From contig CM032127.1 in NCBI GenBank assembly GCA_018894105.1, forward strand, positions 34,926,760 through 34,990,759: 64,000 bases of DNA, read 5' to 3'. How positions within the stretch are numbered: position 1 is the first letter of the stretch; every line of letters begins with the position of its first letter. This DNA is from Jacaranda mimosifolia (Eukaryota > Streptophyta > Magnoliopsida > Lamiales > Bignoniaceae). The translations under genes were made by a program, and so were the position numbers. This document shows positions 45,447 to 56,289 of this stretch, piece by piece. The notes beneath the pieces are model-generated. The model saw only the letters and a program-made list of their open reading frames with translations, ran no database searches and was not told the DNA's origin.

Positions 45447-48400
45447 TGACAATAGGTGTAGGCTAAGGATCCATAATATAAAACCATAAAATGGCTAAAA
45501 ATAACTTAGCTACTCCACTCCAAGGATCTAATCATGCTTATAATAAGGATTTAGATCCATAAAAAATTTCTTTAAAGCTAAATCTAAAGGCAATAGGAGA
45601 AACACTCCAAAGAACACTTCGTTGGAGGAATCAAGCACAGCAGAAGCAATCAACAACTGAATGCCTTCCACTACTCCAAAAATCCTCGAATTTTGTAGAG
45701 AGCACCAGCACACACCAAGGTAGATGCTGTAAACATTTTGTACAAATCAAAACCTCCTAGGTCCTTCAAATCTGCCACACAAATCACTAGACAACAATAA
45801 TTCACCAAGGAGTACCAAGTCCCCTAATGTGAAGGCACATTTAGCACTAGGATCCAATATTAAAACTTTAAATAAACTAGACTACACGTGCAAACAAGGA
45901 TCTAAACATGCTTATGATTTAGATTTGGATGGAGAATTACCTTGATTAGTAAAAATCCAAAGGAATGATGAAGAACACTTCTTCAATCTAGAAACTATCA
46001 CACAGCGGCATAGCAGATTGCATGCAACTTTTTCCCGATCCAGACTTCTCCAAAAATTTTACAAATTATAACATCTTCTCAACTCCATGATGAAGATATT
46101 GTAAAAAAAATTAGCTCAAAAAGGCACAAGGAAGTGCCCAAAAAAATTTGCCAAGCGAACTGCCTTAACAGTGGATCTTCCAAAAGCAAGCAATCCAAAT
46201 ATCTTTCCTTTAACAATATGGCATCACACCTTCCTCAAAGGGGACCTCCAACTTGCCTTGCAAGTTGGCAAGTTGTAATTCAAATGTAATCCAAATTGTC
46301 ATACTACCTTGTGCAAGGATTTCTTAGAATCGATCATTATAAAATACATAGGAGATACACTAGCCCTTCACAAAAACGAGGAGTCGAATTTTATTTTAGA
46401 TCTCACAAATCTCCATATCCAAGTAGCTCATACCTAATCACCACCTGAACGGCCCGCTAGGTGACCAAGGAGGAGTCAAATCATGAAGACCTAAACACAA
46501 GGTTACCATAGATCCTCAGGTCAAAGGACTAATAATATATACTAGCACAAGCTGGAGAACTTGCCACTACCGACTTGCCACTTTGGCTATCTAACAAGCA
46601 CTCACTAACATGCATATATATCTCATATGGGATTGCTCATGGAATGAAGCAACATCCAACCCTTAGATTTATACATCGTGCAAGTCTATTTGGATCTTAG
46701 ATACCCTATCTCATAAGATCCTATGACTTGGAAGACTTTAAGATCACAACCGTGTAAGACTTATTCCATGATCACCACCTAGTGCTTGACCAAGTCCCAT
46801 AGCCTTGTGTGATATAAGTGCTTCATCCAAATGCCAGTGAAGTAATAATGAGCATAAGATGAAGATGGTCATTTAAAGAATATCATTTAATCAATATTGT
46901 CTTACAAGGAAATAGTTTACAAGGACAATATAATTGGCTTGTGGGCACTATTCCAACATAATGAATTAGTCCTGCACCCAAGAAGAGTCCTAAACCAGCC
47001 TCAATTCTGCTAGATAACCTGAGGATGAAGGCGAAGGAGTGGTTTTTGGAGAGGGAGAATGTTTGGAGAGTGTGAACCTTTCACACATGAAATGTCACAC
47101 TTTTGGAGGGAAAGGGGGAATCTCTAGTGAAGAGTAATCACATGGTCGGCCACCTCGTATTTATAGAGATAGGAGAGTGTGATGCAAGTTGGCATCACAC
47201 TTCCCATGCTTGTAGGCAAGTGCCAACTTGCATGTGAAATTGAATTTCACTTGCATTTGTATTTAATTAGCATCTACATTTCATCTTATGAAATGTAATG
47301 TAAACTAATCTCTAATTAAAGTCAAATGAACACTTTCATTTGATTTTCACTCCAAAATCAAATTCTCATTTTAATTAAATTAACTCTTTGATTTAATTAA
47401 TTGGTTTGACTTAACTCTTTAAGTCAATTAACTTAACTCTTCAAGTTAATAGGTGTCAATTTAACTCTCTAACTTGACTAATTAATGGTCACATGGCACC
47501 AATTAAATTAACTCCTTAATTTAATTGGTCTAACTTAACTCCTCAAATTATTTTAATTAATGTAATAATTAAATTAATCAAGCCAAGATAACCAAAAATT
47601 TAGTCAACCGATTTCTCTCCAAAATGCCTATATAGAATTTTCTAACTCCTTAGAAATTTTCTCCCATCAAGTAAGAACATCTTTTAGGCTTTTGTGTGTG
47701 ACCCATTAGGTTCATCCATTCAATGGACATGGGCTCACAACTCATTGTGATATTTTGAATATTAAAATATTCTCATTAGTTTAAACTCCTTTAAACTAAT
47801 AACTTTTTCAATTAATCTTCATTAATCAAATAGTACTCAATCTCCATAGTCGATGTCTAGCAACAAGCCCATGGAACCCAACTAATTGGATGAATGAATG
47901 TCTTGATAAACCATTCTAGCTTTACGCTTACCATACAAATACGGTCATTCCATCTCCTATCTCCTGAAAGAGCCACAGGGCAAGATATTTATTAGCTCCC
48001 TAGTAGCCTCAATTACTATGTTTCTAATTCCAATATTCGATTCTCCTTTATGACCTCATCTTTGAAAAACTTCTTTTCCAAATTGTCATACTACCTTGCG
48101 CATGGATTTCTTGGAATCTATTATTATAGAATACATAGGAGATGCACTCGCTCTTCGCAACGATGAGGAGACGGATCCCATCTTTGATCTCACAAACCTC
48201 TATGTCTAAGTAGCTCATACCCTGGATGACCAGCTACATGGTTAGTGAATATTCAAAGTATGAGGACCAAAACATAAGATTACGATAGATCTTTGGTCAA
48301 AGGACTAATTATATACACTAGCATAAGCTGGAGAATCTGCCACTACCGACTTGCCACTCTGGCTGTCTAGTGGATTCTCTGGGTAGGTCTTCAGTGAATT

Positions 48401-48777
48401 TATTCTCTAATAAGCACCGACCAACATGCACCCACATCTAACATGAATTGCTCATGAAATGGAGCAATATCCAACTCCTTGGATTTATACATCGTTATCC
48501 AAGTCTATCTGAATTTTAGATACCCCACCTCATAAGATTCTATGACTTGGAATATTTAAAATCACGACCGTAGAGACCTATTTCATTATCACCACCCGAT
48601 GCATGAAAAAGTCCCATAGTTTTGTGTGACTTAGGGGCTTCAACCAAATTCTAGTGAAGTAAAATAAGCATAAGGTGAAGACAGCAATTTCATTATGAAT
48701 ATCATTCAATCAATATTGTATCAGAAGTGAAATAGTTTACATGCCAATCTAATTGGTTGTGGGGTACTATTTCAAAA
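45447..48777 (-). repeat. 5' LTR of element III
   Basis: It begins tgacaataggtgtaggc and ends ggtactatttcaaaa (LTR start with mutated terminus). A 1129-bp LTR is nested at 45830-46958; without it and its extra target copy the LTR is about 2.2 kb. The palindrome here has perfect arms gtgtgatgc / gcatcacac (47177-47200). The hairpin region (47363-47580) includes a perfect 14-bp stem at 47498-47511 with 47516-47529. Confidence 0.85.
45830..46958 (-). mobile_element. Internally deleted lone LTR with exact target duplication
   Basis: It is bounded by identical TAATG copies (45825-45829, 46959-46963). It runs from tgaaggcacatttagc to cactattccaaca but is only 1129 bp: about 1.1 kb from the middle of the LTR, including the hairpin array and the sequence around it, is missing at about 46290. 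The exact target duplication suggests it is among the younger insertions here. Confidence 0.85.
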
Positions 48778-48896
48778 TAATAAGCATAAGATGAAGATGG
48801 TCATTTAACAAAAAAAAAATCATTCAATCAAGATTGTATTACAAGTGAAATAGCATTACACACCAATCTAATTGTTTGTGGGGCACTATTCCAACA
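48778..48896 (-). repeat. Short reverse LTR terminal fragment
   Basis: The complement of the first about 120 bp of the LTR, with a run of ten A at about 48811-48820 replacing tgaatat, ending gcactattccaaca. It forms an inverted junction with plus-strand RNase H sequence at 48897. Confidence 0.75.
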
Positions 48897-49283
48897 AGAC
48901 ACCACAGCTGATTCTACCACTAAGATAGAATATATTGTGGCTTCAAAAAACACTAAGGAAAGTATTTGAATGAAAATTTTCATCCAAAAGTTGGATGTAG
49001 TGCTTAGCATTGCAAAGTCAATTGTTGTCTTTTGTGACAACAATGGAGTCGTTACGTAAGAAAAAGAGCCAAGATCTCATCAACGATCCAAGCATATTTT
49101 AAGGCGTTATCATTTGATCCATGAGATCATTGATAAAGTCGACATCCAAGTGGAGAGGATAGCCTCATAGGAGAATATAACAGATCTACTAACTAAACCC
49201 CTAATGTAAAAGGTATTTGAAGGATAACTTGAGAAGATGAGCTTTAAGGCTCTAGGGAATTGGCTTTAAGGCAAGTGGGAGAT
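48897..49283 (+). pseudogene. RNase H 3' end and polypurine tract
   Basis: The plus strand encodes DTTADSTTKIEYIVASK, MKIFIQKLDVVLSIAKSIVV, FCDNN, KEPRSHQRSKHILRRYHLIH, EIIDKVDIQVERIAS and TKPL, with in-frame stops. It ends ggcaagtgggagat at the LTR boundary. The rest of pol is absent. It is the tail of a Copia element whose 3' LTR is 49284-51432. Confidence 0.85.
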
Positions 49284-51432
49284 TATTAGAACAAGGCCTC
49301 ACAAGCCAATTAGATTGGCGTGTAAAACTACTCCAATTGTGATACAATCTCAATTGAATGATATTCTTATTAAAATGGTCATCTTCATCTTACTTCACTT
49401 GTATTTGGTTGAAGCCTTTAAATTATACAATACTATGTGACTTGGTCACGCATACGATGGTGATCATGAAACAAGTCTCTATAGTCATGATTTTAAAGTA
49501 TTCCAAGTTACAAAATCTTATTAGACGGGGCATCTAAGGTTCGAATAGACTTGTACTAATGATGTATATTCCAAGGGGTTGGATATTACTCTGTTTAATG
49601 GGTAATCTATGTGAGACATAGATGTACATTGTGCTTGTTAGAGAACAATTTCACTGAAGACCTGCCTAGAGAATCCACTAGATAGCAGTAGTAGCACATC
49701 GATAGTGGCAAGTTCTCAAGCATACGATAGTGCATATAATTAGTCCTTGGACCTGAGGATCCACAGTAACCTTGTCTTTAGGTCCTTATGCTATGACATT
49801 TTCCCGACCACGTAGTGGGTCGTACGAGGTTGAGATTGGGCATGAGCTACTTGAGCATGGAGGTTTGTGAGATCCAAGATGGGATCCATCTCCTCGTTGT
49901 TGTGAAGAATGAGTGATATCCTATGTATTCTGTAATGATTGATTCCAAGAAATTCTTGCACAAGGTAGTATGACAATTTGAAAATTGTGTTTTCCAAAGA
50001 TGAGGTCGTAAAGAGGAATCAAACATTAGATGTAAAGATATAGTGATTAAGGCTATTAGGGAGCCGACGAGTATTTTGCGCTACGCCTCTTTCAAGAGAT
50101 AAGAGATAGAAGGACCGTATTTGTATGATAAGTGTAAGCTATAATGGTTCATCAAGATATGATTCATTCATCCAATTAGTTGGGGTCCAAAGGCTAGACA
50201 TCGACCATAGATATTAGGTAATCTTTAGTTAATAGAGATTAATTGAAAGAGTTATTAGTTTAAAGGAATTTAAACTAATGTAAACATTTCATTATTCAAA
50301 ATATCACAATGAGTTGTGAGCCCATGTCCAATGAATGTATTAAACTAATGGGTCATACACGAAAGCCTAACGAAACTTTTATTTGATAGGAAGAATTTTC
50401 TAAGGAGTTGGAAAATTCAAACTAGGCAATTTGAAGAAAGAAACGGTTGACTTATTTAATTGGTCATTTTGGCTTGATTTATTTAAGTGTTAAATTAATC
50501 AATATAATTTAAGGAGTTAAATAAGGCCAATTAAATTAAGGAGTTAATTTAATTGGTGCCAAATGACAATTGACTAGTCAAGTTAACTTAAGGAGTTGAG
50601 TTAAGTTAAATTAATTAAATTAAAGAGTTAATTTAATTAAATTGAGAATTTGAGATTTGAAGGAAAATCAAATGGAGGAGTCCATTTGAGTTTAAGTTGA
50701 TTAGCATTTCATTTCATGAGATGAAATGCAAATGCACATGAAATACGAATGCATACACAAGTTGGCAAATTGGCCAACATGCATGGAGGGTGTGATGGAA
50801 GCATCCTAGAGCTTACATCCCCTCTATAATAGGATATGTGGCCGGCCACTTGGTGTTGTTGGCAATCCTCATATTTTTCCTCCAAAAGTATGATATCATT
50901 CATGTGTTGAATAATCACACCAAAAATTCTCTCCTCCCTCTCTCCGCCAAAACTGCCACCCCATCACCATCTTTCTCTCTTTATCTAGCAAAAGTGAGGT
51001 TGACTGAGAGCTTGCCTAAGGTGTGTGGACTTGTTCATTAGAGGTCCAACATTTGGGGAACTTATTATTTCTTGGTAGATCATCATTTTGGACCGATTTT
51101 AGAGGCACCGTTGGGTGATCCATTAGCAGCAGATTCCAGCAATTTTTGGCCAAATTTTCAATCATTTGTTGGTGCTTAGATCTACCATCTTTGTCGATTT
51201 TTGGATCATTGGAAGGGGAGCTTTTAGATCCAACCGTTTGAGCTTGTAGATCTTCCAATGGAAGAGTCTTTAGAGTGATCTTGTCAAGTCCTTTGTTTTT
51301 ATTTGCAAAGGTAAATTTTTTGCCTTCAAGTCCTTATTTAGAGCATGATTATGATTCTTGGGATGAGATGATTAGTTTAATTCTTTCCTATTTTGGTTTT
51401 AAATTTGGATCCTAATCCGTCTCTATCTTTCA
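49284..51432 (+). repeat. First LTR of an LTR-LTR pair
   Basis: 2149 bp from tattagaacaaggcctcac (TG mutated to TA) to cgtctctatctttca. The hairpin region is at about 50455-50645 and a degenerate promoter near 50795-50835. It carries lineage-specific sequence shared with the next LTR (ggtgatatgac/tgacaatt, tgtgtgacc variants). Confidence 0.85.
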
Positions 51433-51472
51433 GAAGGACTATGAGGAATTGACTTTAAAGCAAGTGGGAGAT
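51433..51472 (+). repeat. 40-bp internal tail between two LTRs
   Basis: It reads gaaggactatgagg followed by aattgactttaaagcaagtg and ggagat, clearly homologous to the end of the internal region at 49244-49283 including the polypurine tract. The primer site, leader, gag and almost all of pol are missing, so the two flanking LTRs are nearly head-to-tail. Confidence 0.85.
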
Positions 51473-53142
51473 TGTTGGAATAGTGCCTCACAAGCCAATT
51501 AGATTGGCACGTATAACTACTCCACATAACAGTCTTAATTGAATGATATTCAATAAAATGGCCATCTTTATTTTATGTGTTTATGATTTCTTCAAGTGCA
51601 GTTGGTTGAAGCCCCTAAATCATACTAAACTAGGGGAATCGATCACGCATATGATGGTGATCATGAAAAAAGTCTTTATGGCCATGATTTTACATATTCC
51701 ACGTCATAGAATCTTATGTGGTGAGACATCTAAGATTCAGATAGACTTGCACTAACGATGCATATTCCAAGGAGTTAGGTATTGCCCCTTTTCATGGGCA
51801 ATTTATGTTAGATATGGATGCATGTTAGTAGGTGCCTATTACAAAATAAATTCATTGAAGGCCCACTTAGAGAATCCACTAGATAGCCACATTGGCACAT
51901 CAGTAGTGGCAAGTTCCTAGCTTACGATAGTGCATATAATTAGTCATTTGATTTGAGGTTCCACAGTAACATTGCATTTGGGTCCTTGTCCTTTAATTTT
52001 ACTCTGACCATATAACGGGTCGCCCGACGGTTAGGTTGGCCACAAGCTACTTAAGTATAAATGTTGGTGAGTTCCAAGATGGGATCCATTTCCCCCGTCT
52101 ATGAAGAGTGGGTTGATCTCCTATGTATTCTAAGATAATCGATTCCAAAAATCCTTGCCCAAGGTGATATGACAATTTGGAAAATGAGTTTTCCAAAGTT
52201 AAGGTCATAATAGCAATCAAACATCAAGAATAGATACAAAATTATCAAGGCTATTAGAGAGCTAGAAAATATCTTGCCCAATGCCTTTTCGTGAGATAGG
52301 AAAAGAAAGGACCGTATTTGCGCGGCAATCGTAAGCAATAATGGTTCACCTTGATATAATTCATTAATCCAATTCATTGGGCTCCATAGGCTTTTGCTAG
52401 GCATTGACTGTGGAGACTGGGTACTCTTCAGTTAATTGAGATTAATTGATAGTGTTATTAGTTTAAATGAGTTTAATCTAATTCAAATATTTTTAATATT
52501 CAAAATATCACGAAGAGTTGTGAGCCCATATCAAGTGAATTGGTGAACCTAAATAGGTCACACATAAAAGCCTAAGGAAACTCTTATTTGATAGGAAGAA
52601 TTTTCTAAAGAGTTAGAAAATTCAAGTGGGCGGTTTTTACCTAAGGAATAAAATTAAGTTGGCTAATTTATTTGGTCACTTTGGCTTGATTAATTTAAGT
52701 GTTAAATTAATCAAAATAAGTTAAAGAGTTAAATTAGGCCAATAAAATTAAGGTGTTAATTTAATTGGTGCCATGTGACAATTTAATTAGTCAAAGTCAA
52801 CTTAAGGTGTTGAGTTTATTTAATTAAGGAGTTAAGTTAAATTCATTAAATTGAAGAATTAATTTAAGTAATAGAGAATCTTAGTTTTGGTGGGAAATCA
52901 AATGGAAGAGTCCATTTGCATTAATTGAGTTGGCATTTTTAATGTGTGATATTAAAAATCCAATCTAGCTAGAAGAATCTAGCAAGTTGGCACATGTGAG
53001 GATGGTGTGATGGAAAGGCTTCCATCCTCTCCTGTATACACCATGTGGCCAGCCATAGGCAGGCTTTATTCATGCCTCCATTTTCCTATAAAAGGTAGCA
53101 CAACTCATGTGTTGAGTAACTACCTCCCTAGATTCTCTCCTC

Positions 53143-53178
<36 letters not shown>

Positions 53179-53668
53179 CAAAACCGCCACCACCCTCCCT
53201 TTCTCCTATTATCTTCTTCCTCCTCTCAATTCTAGCCAAGAGTGTGAGGATTTGAGAGTTCTTCCTAGGTGTGTGGATCACCATTAGAAGCTTCACACTT
53301 GGCGGAGCTTAGAATTGGAGATTGAAACATCCTTTGCGGCCAATTTTTGGAGAATTGATTGCGCGATTTTGGAGCAGCTTTTTCTCCTCTATTTTGGCTA
53401 ATTGGAGGTGTCTCAGTGTGCAAAAGTTGCTGCATCAAGGAGCCTTGGGTGTGGAGAACTTGATCCATCAAGTGGAGAGTGTAGATCCTACTTTGAAGGA
53501 GTTCAAGAGAAGATCTACCTATGCCTTTGTTTTTCTTAAAAATGTAACTTTCTAGCTTTCAAATCTTAATTTATGACATGTTGATTGATACTTGGGTTGA
53601 AGATAGCAAGTTAAATTTTGCCTTATTTTAGTTTTAATTTATGGATCCTTGCCCTTCTCCTACTTTCA
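51473..53668 (+). repeat. Second LTR of the pair; right edge of the retrotransposon nest
   Basis: 2196 bp, TGTTGGAATAGTGCCTCAC to ctcctactttca. The hairpin region is at about 52680-52870. A (CT)n microsatellite fills 53146-53176 in the transcribed (R/U5) part. No primer site follows at 53669, and no LTR sequence is seen to the right of this point. Confidence 0.85.
53146..53176. repeat. (CT)n microsatellite
   Basis: About 15 uninterrupted CT units inside the LTR. The equivalent region of 49284-51432 has only ctctcc..tctctc. Confidence 0.9.
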
Positions 53669-56289
53669 GGGATGTATTGGGGGGTGCTAGGTGTGGGTCA
53701 GGACTAGGAAGATGATAGATTTATTTTATTTTATTTTTTTTTTAATTAATAAGTAATTTAACTAAATTAAATTAAATTAAATTATTTTAAAAATATCTTT
53801 AATTTTAATATTATCAAATATATAACTCAATAAATGAACATATTTAATATTTACCATTATTAAATAAATTTCATTATTTAAATTAATTATTTAGATATAT
53901 AACATTATTAAATAAAGTATTTTAGATATGTTTACTATTTAATATTATTTTAGATTTTTGTATTTTTTAACTGTTTATATATTTTAGTTCTTAATGAATA
54001 AAGAACCTAATTAAATTTATTAAATTATTTAGTTGTGTTTATTTTTAATATTATTAAATATATGTAGTGCCATTAATAAATATGTTTACTCTTTAGCATT
54101 ATTGAATATATATATATATATATAACATTACTCTAGATTTTTATTATTTTTAGTTAATTACTTAATTAATAACTAATTCAATTAATTTTGATTAAATTAA
54201 TTTAAATATGTTTACTATCTTAACATTATTAAATATGTAACTAAAAATTATTAAAGTTATATTGTCTGAGTTGATAATATTGAGATTTTAAATTTGTATT
54301 AAATAACATGTAAATTTAAAAATATTACAAATAGGTCCAAAAACATTTTCATTACAATAAATTAGCTAAACAGTACCACAAAGGCATTATTGGTTTTTTT
54401 TATAAAAAAAAAGTCTTCTAACGTCATCATTTTTCTTAATGAAAACTAATTGCCTTGAAAGAATGTAAAAGGAAAACAAATTTTACATGGTATTTATGAT
54501 TTTTTGATAGTTGTGGAGTTTTTTGTAAATGGGCTAAATCTCAAGTGTTTTAGGTAAATAACCTATTTCTGATTATTTAGTATAACTTGTTTGTGTATTT
54601 CTGGTTTTTCTGAAGCATCATTTAGAAATGTTTTTAGCTAGCTACTCACGTAGAGCTGAAGCTCCATAAATTTGGTATGAGTTTGAGTTGTGTTCTGAGC
54701 CGCAGCTTGAAAATAAGATCAATGAGATTGTTGAGCTATAGATGAAAGTGAAGCACAATTTGTGTTTCATCCGAGCTCGATTTCGATTTCGATTTCGATT
54801 TCGATCTCGATCTCGAGCACATAGCTCATTTGCATCTGATTTCTAATTTGCTATTGGAAAAAAAGAGACTTGATATATGTTGTATTAATATTTCTTTTTT
54901 GATTTGCTTGAATTTGGTCTTGATGTTCTTTTATTTTGTATTGTCTTTGTGCAGAATGTTGGGTAGGACTTGTGGCGAAGCGGTTGTTGGCCGAAAGAAA
55001 TTGAAGTATTTAATCAATAATGATTCACATTGGATTGGCACGGGATTACAGAAGAAAGGCCTTTTTTCTGCTCTTTTCTACTCATATTATATAATTCATC
55101 CCTAGTCTTGTGTATTTTGTCTTTCATTTTAATTTTTGTTTGACTGTCAGCGAAACGAACACTATACAACATCCTGCTGAATCGGAGTTTGAATATTTTG
55201 ATTATGCATTTCTCTTTTTAAATTGTAAGAGTAGTGGGTCTGTTCAATTCAATTCAAGTAAGTGGTGTGCTATGTACATGTCTTTTTTTGAATGTCATGT
55301 TTCAGATTCAGAAAAAAGGACATTAGTGGAAGCATTCTTTGACCCATCTAAGTCTAACAATGACAACTACTCTCATTCTGAAATATGCATATACATGTAT
55401 TTAACATAAATACAACAATTTAAAATAGAGGATCAAAAGTAAAGTTAAAGGAGTTCCACAAATGCTAAACCAATATGGTGTTCTTCCTCATCCATGCTGA
55501 ATACAAAGAATTAATTAATTACCTACAAAAATTTCATATATCAAATAAGAGAAACTTATTCAAATATTATACATATGAACTTCATTCGGCATACAAGAAA
55601 TGAAGACTAATCAAATTCATATATTTATCTTAAAGGAATCTTTATAACAAGAAAGATGAATGAATGCCCATCAAAATGTAAACACATCACCTTCTTTAAA
55701 TCAATTTCGTTATTACAAATTTGTTTGAGCGCATCAGCATCAACATCCACTTTGTTTGAGAATAAATCCATTTGTAGGTATTAGACATTGAAAATAAATA
55801 ATTGATACATCACAAACTAATAATGATAAGTAATGGAAGACAAAATGAAGTAAACTAGACTGGAACACAATAATGATTGATTATCACCAACTTAAAAACT
55901 ACTAAAATGCCATTCACATAAAGAGGAGTAGATGCACAGCCAAGCCAAGCCAAACCAATATTTTAATTTATATTTATCATCAAAAAAAAAAAAGTAGAGA
56001 AAGAATACTCCCCGACTGACACTGACACTGACAGTGACATCCCTCCTCCCCTTCCTCCCTCAGTCTCATTCCTCAGCAACATAAATGACAAAACCAGTTG
56101 GCAGTTGCATTGCACCACCAGAGCAGAATGTGAATGTGAATGTGAATGTGAATGTGAATGTGAATGTGAATTCCTCCGCAACAAAAAATGCCAAGGTACC
56201 CAACCCATTGAACCCACCAACTATATAAGTAGTAAAACTTACAAAAATCATTGAGACTGAAGAAGGAATTGAATTTGTAACAAGTTTCA
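53669..56289. other. AT-rich intergenic spacer between the transposon nest and the JmjC gene
   Basis: 53700-54350 is extremely AT-rich, with runs of attaaat and a (TA)n stretch at about 54106-54122. 54777-54815 is a (TTTCGA)n repeat drifting into TCTCGA. 54600-54730 and 54955-55010 have a more coding-like texture, but I recognise no gene. The frames at 54830-55105 and 55110-55409 are unsupported. 55963-56289 probably belongs to the 3' untranslated region of the gene at 56290. Confidence 0.6.
56013..56171. repeat. Hexanucleotide repeats downstream of the JmjC gene
   Basis: (GAATGT)n, about seven units at 56126-56171, and a short (ACTGAC)n at 56013-56036. If transcription of the minus-strand gene continues past its stop codon for about 300 bp, both lie in its 3' untranslated region. 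Confidence 0.85.

Larger units (their letters stand above)
36525..48777 (-). mobile_element. Element III: Ty1/copia retrotransposon with two nested LTRs
   Basis: Read on the minus strand: 5' LTR 45447-48777, primer site 45432-45446, leader, gag, protease, integrase, RT, RNase H, polypurine tract, truncated 3' LTR 36525-37356. It is interrupted by lone LTRs at 40383-42643 (inside the protease region) and 45830-46958 (inside the 5' LTR). Without these it is about 8.9 kb. It is the best preserved pol in the window: YVDD and the integrase D-35-E spacing are kept, though stops and frameshifts remain. Confidence 0.85.

Noticed and set aside
53007..53255. 82-codon frame ending in Ser/Leu repeats
   Set aside because: It lies in an LTR and its repeats come from the (CT)n microsatellite.
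54830..55409. Two consecutive frames of 91 and 99 codons as a gene
   Set aside because: Non-ATG or chance starts, Phe/Leu/Ser-rich translation of T-rich DNA, no motif recognised.
55963..56220. Ser-His repeat frame on the minus strand
   Set aside because: It arises from the (GAATGT)n microsatellite in the likely 3' untranslated region; no start context or homology.
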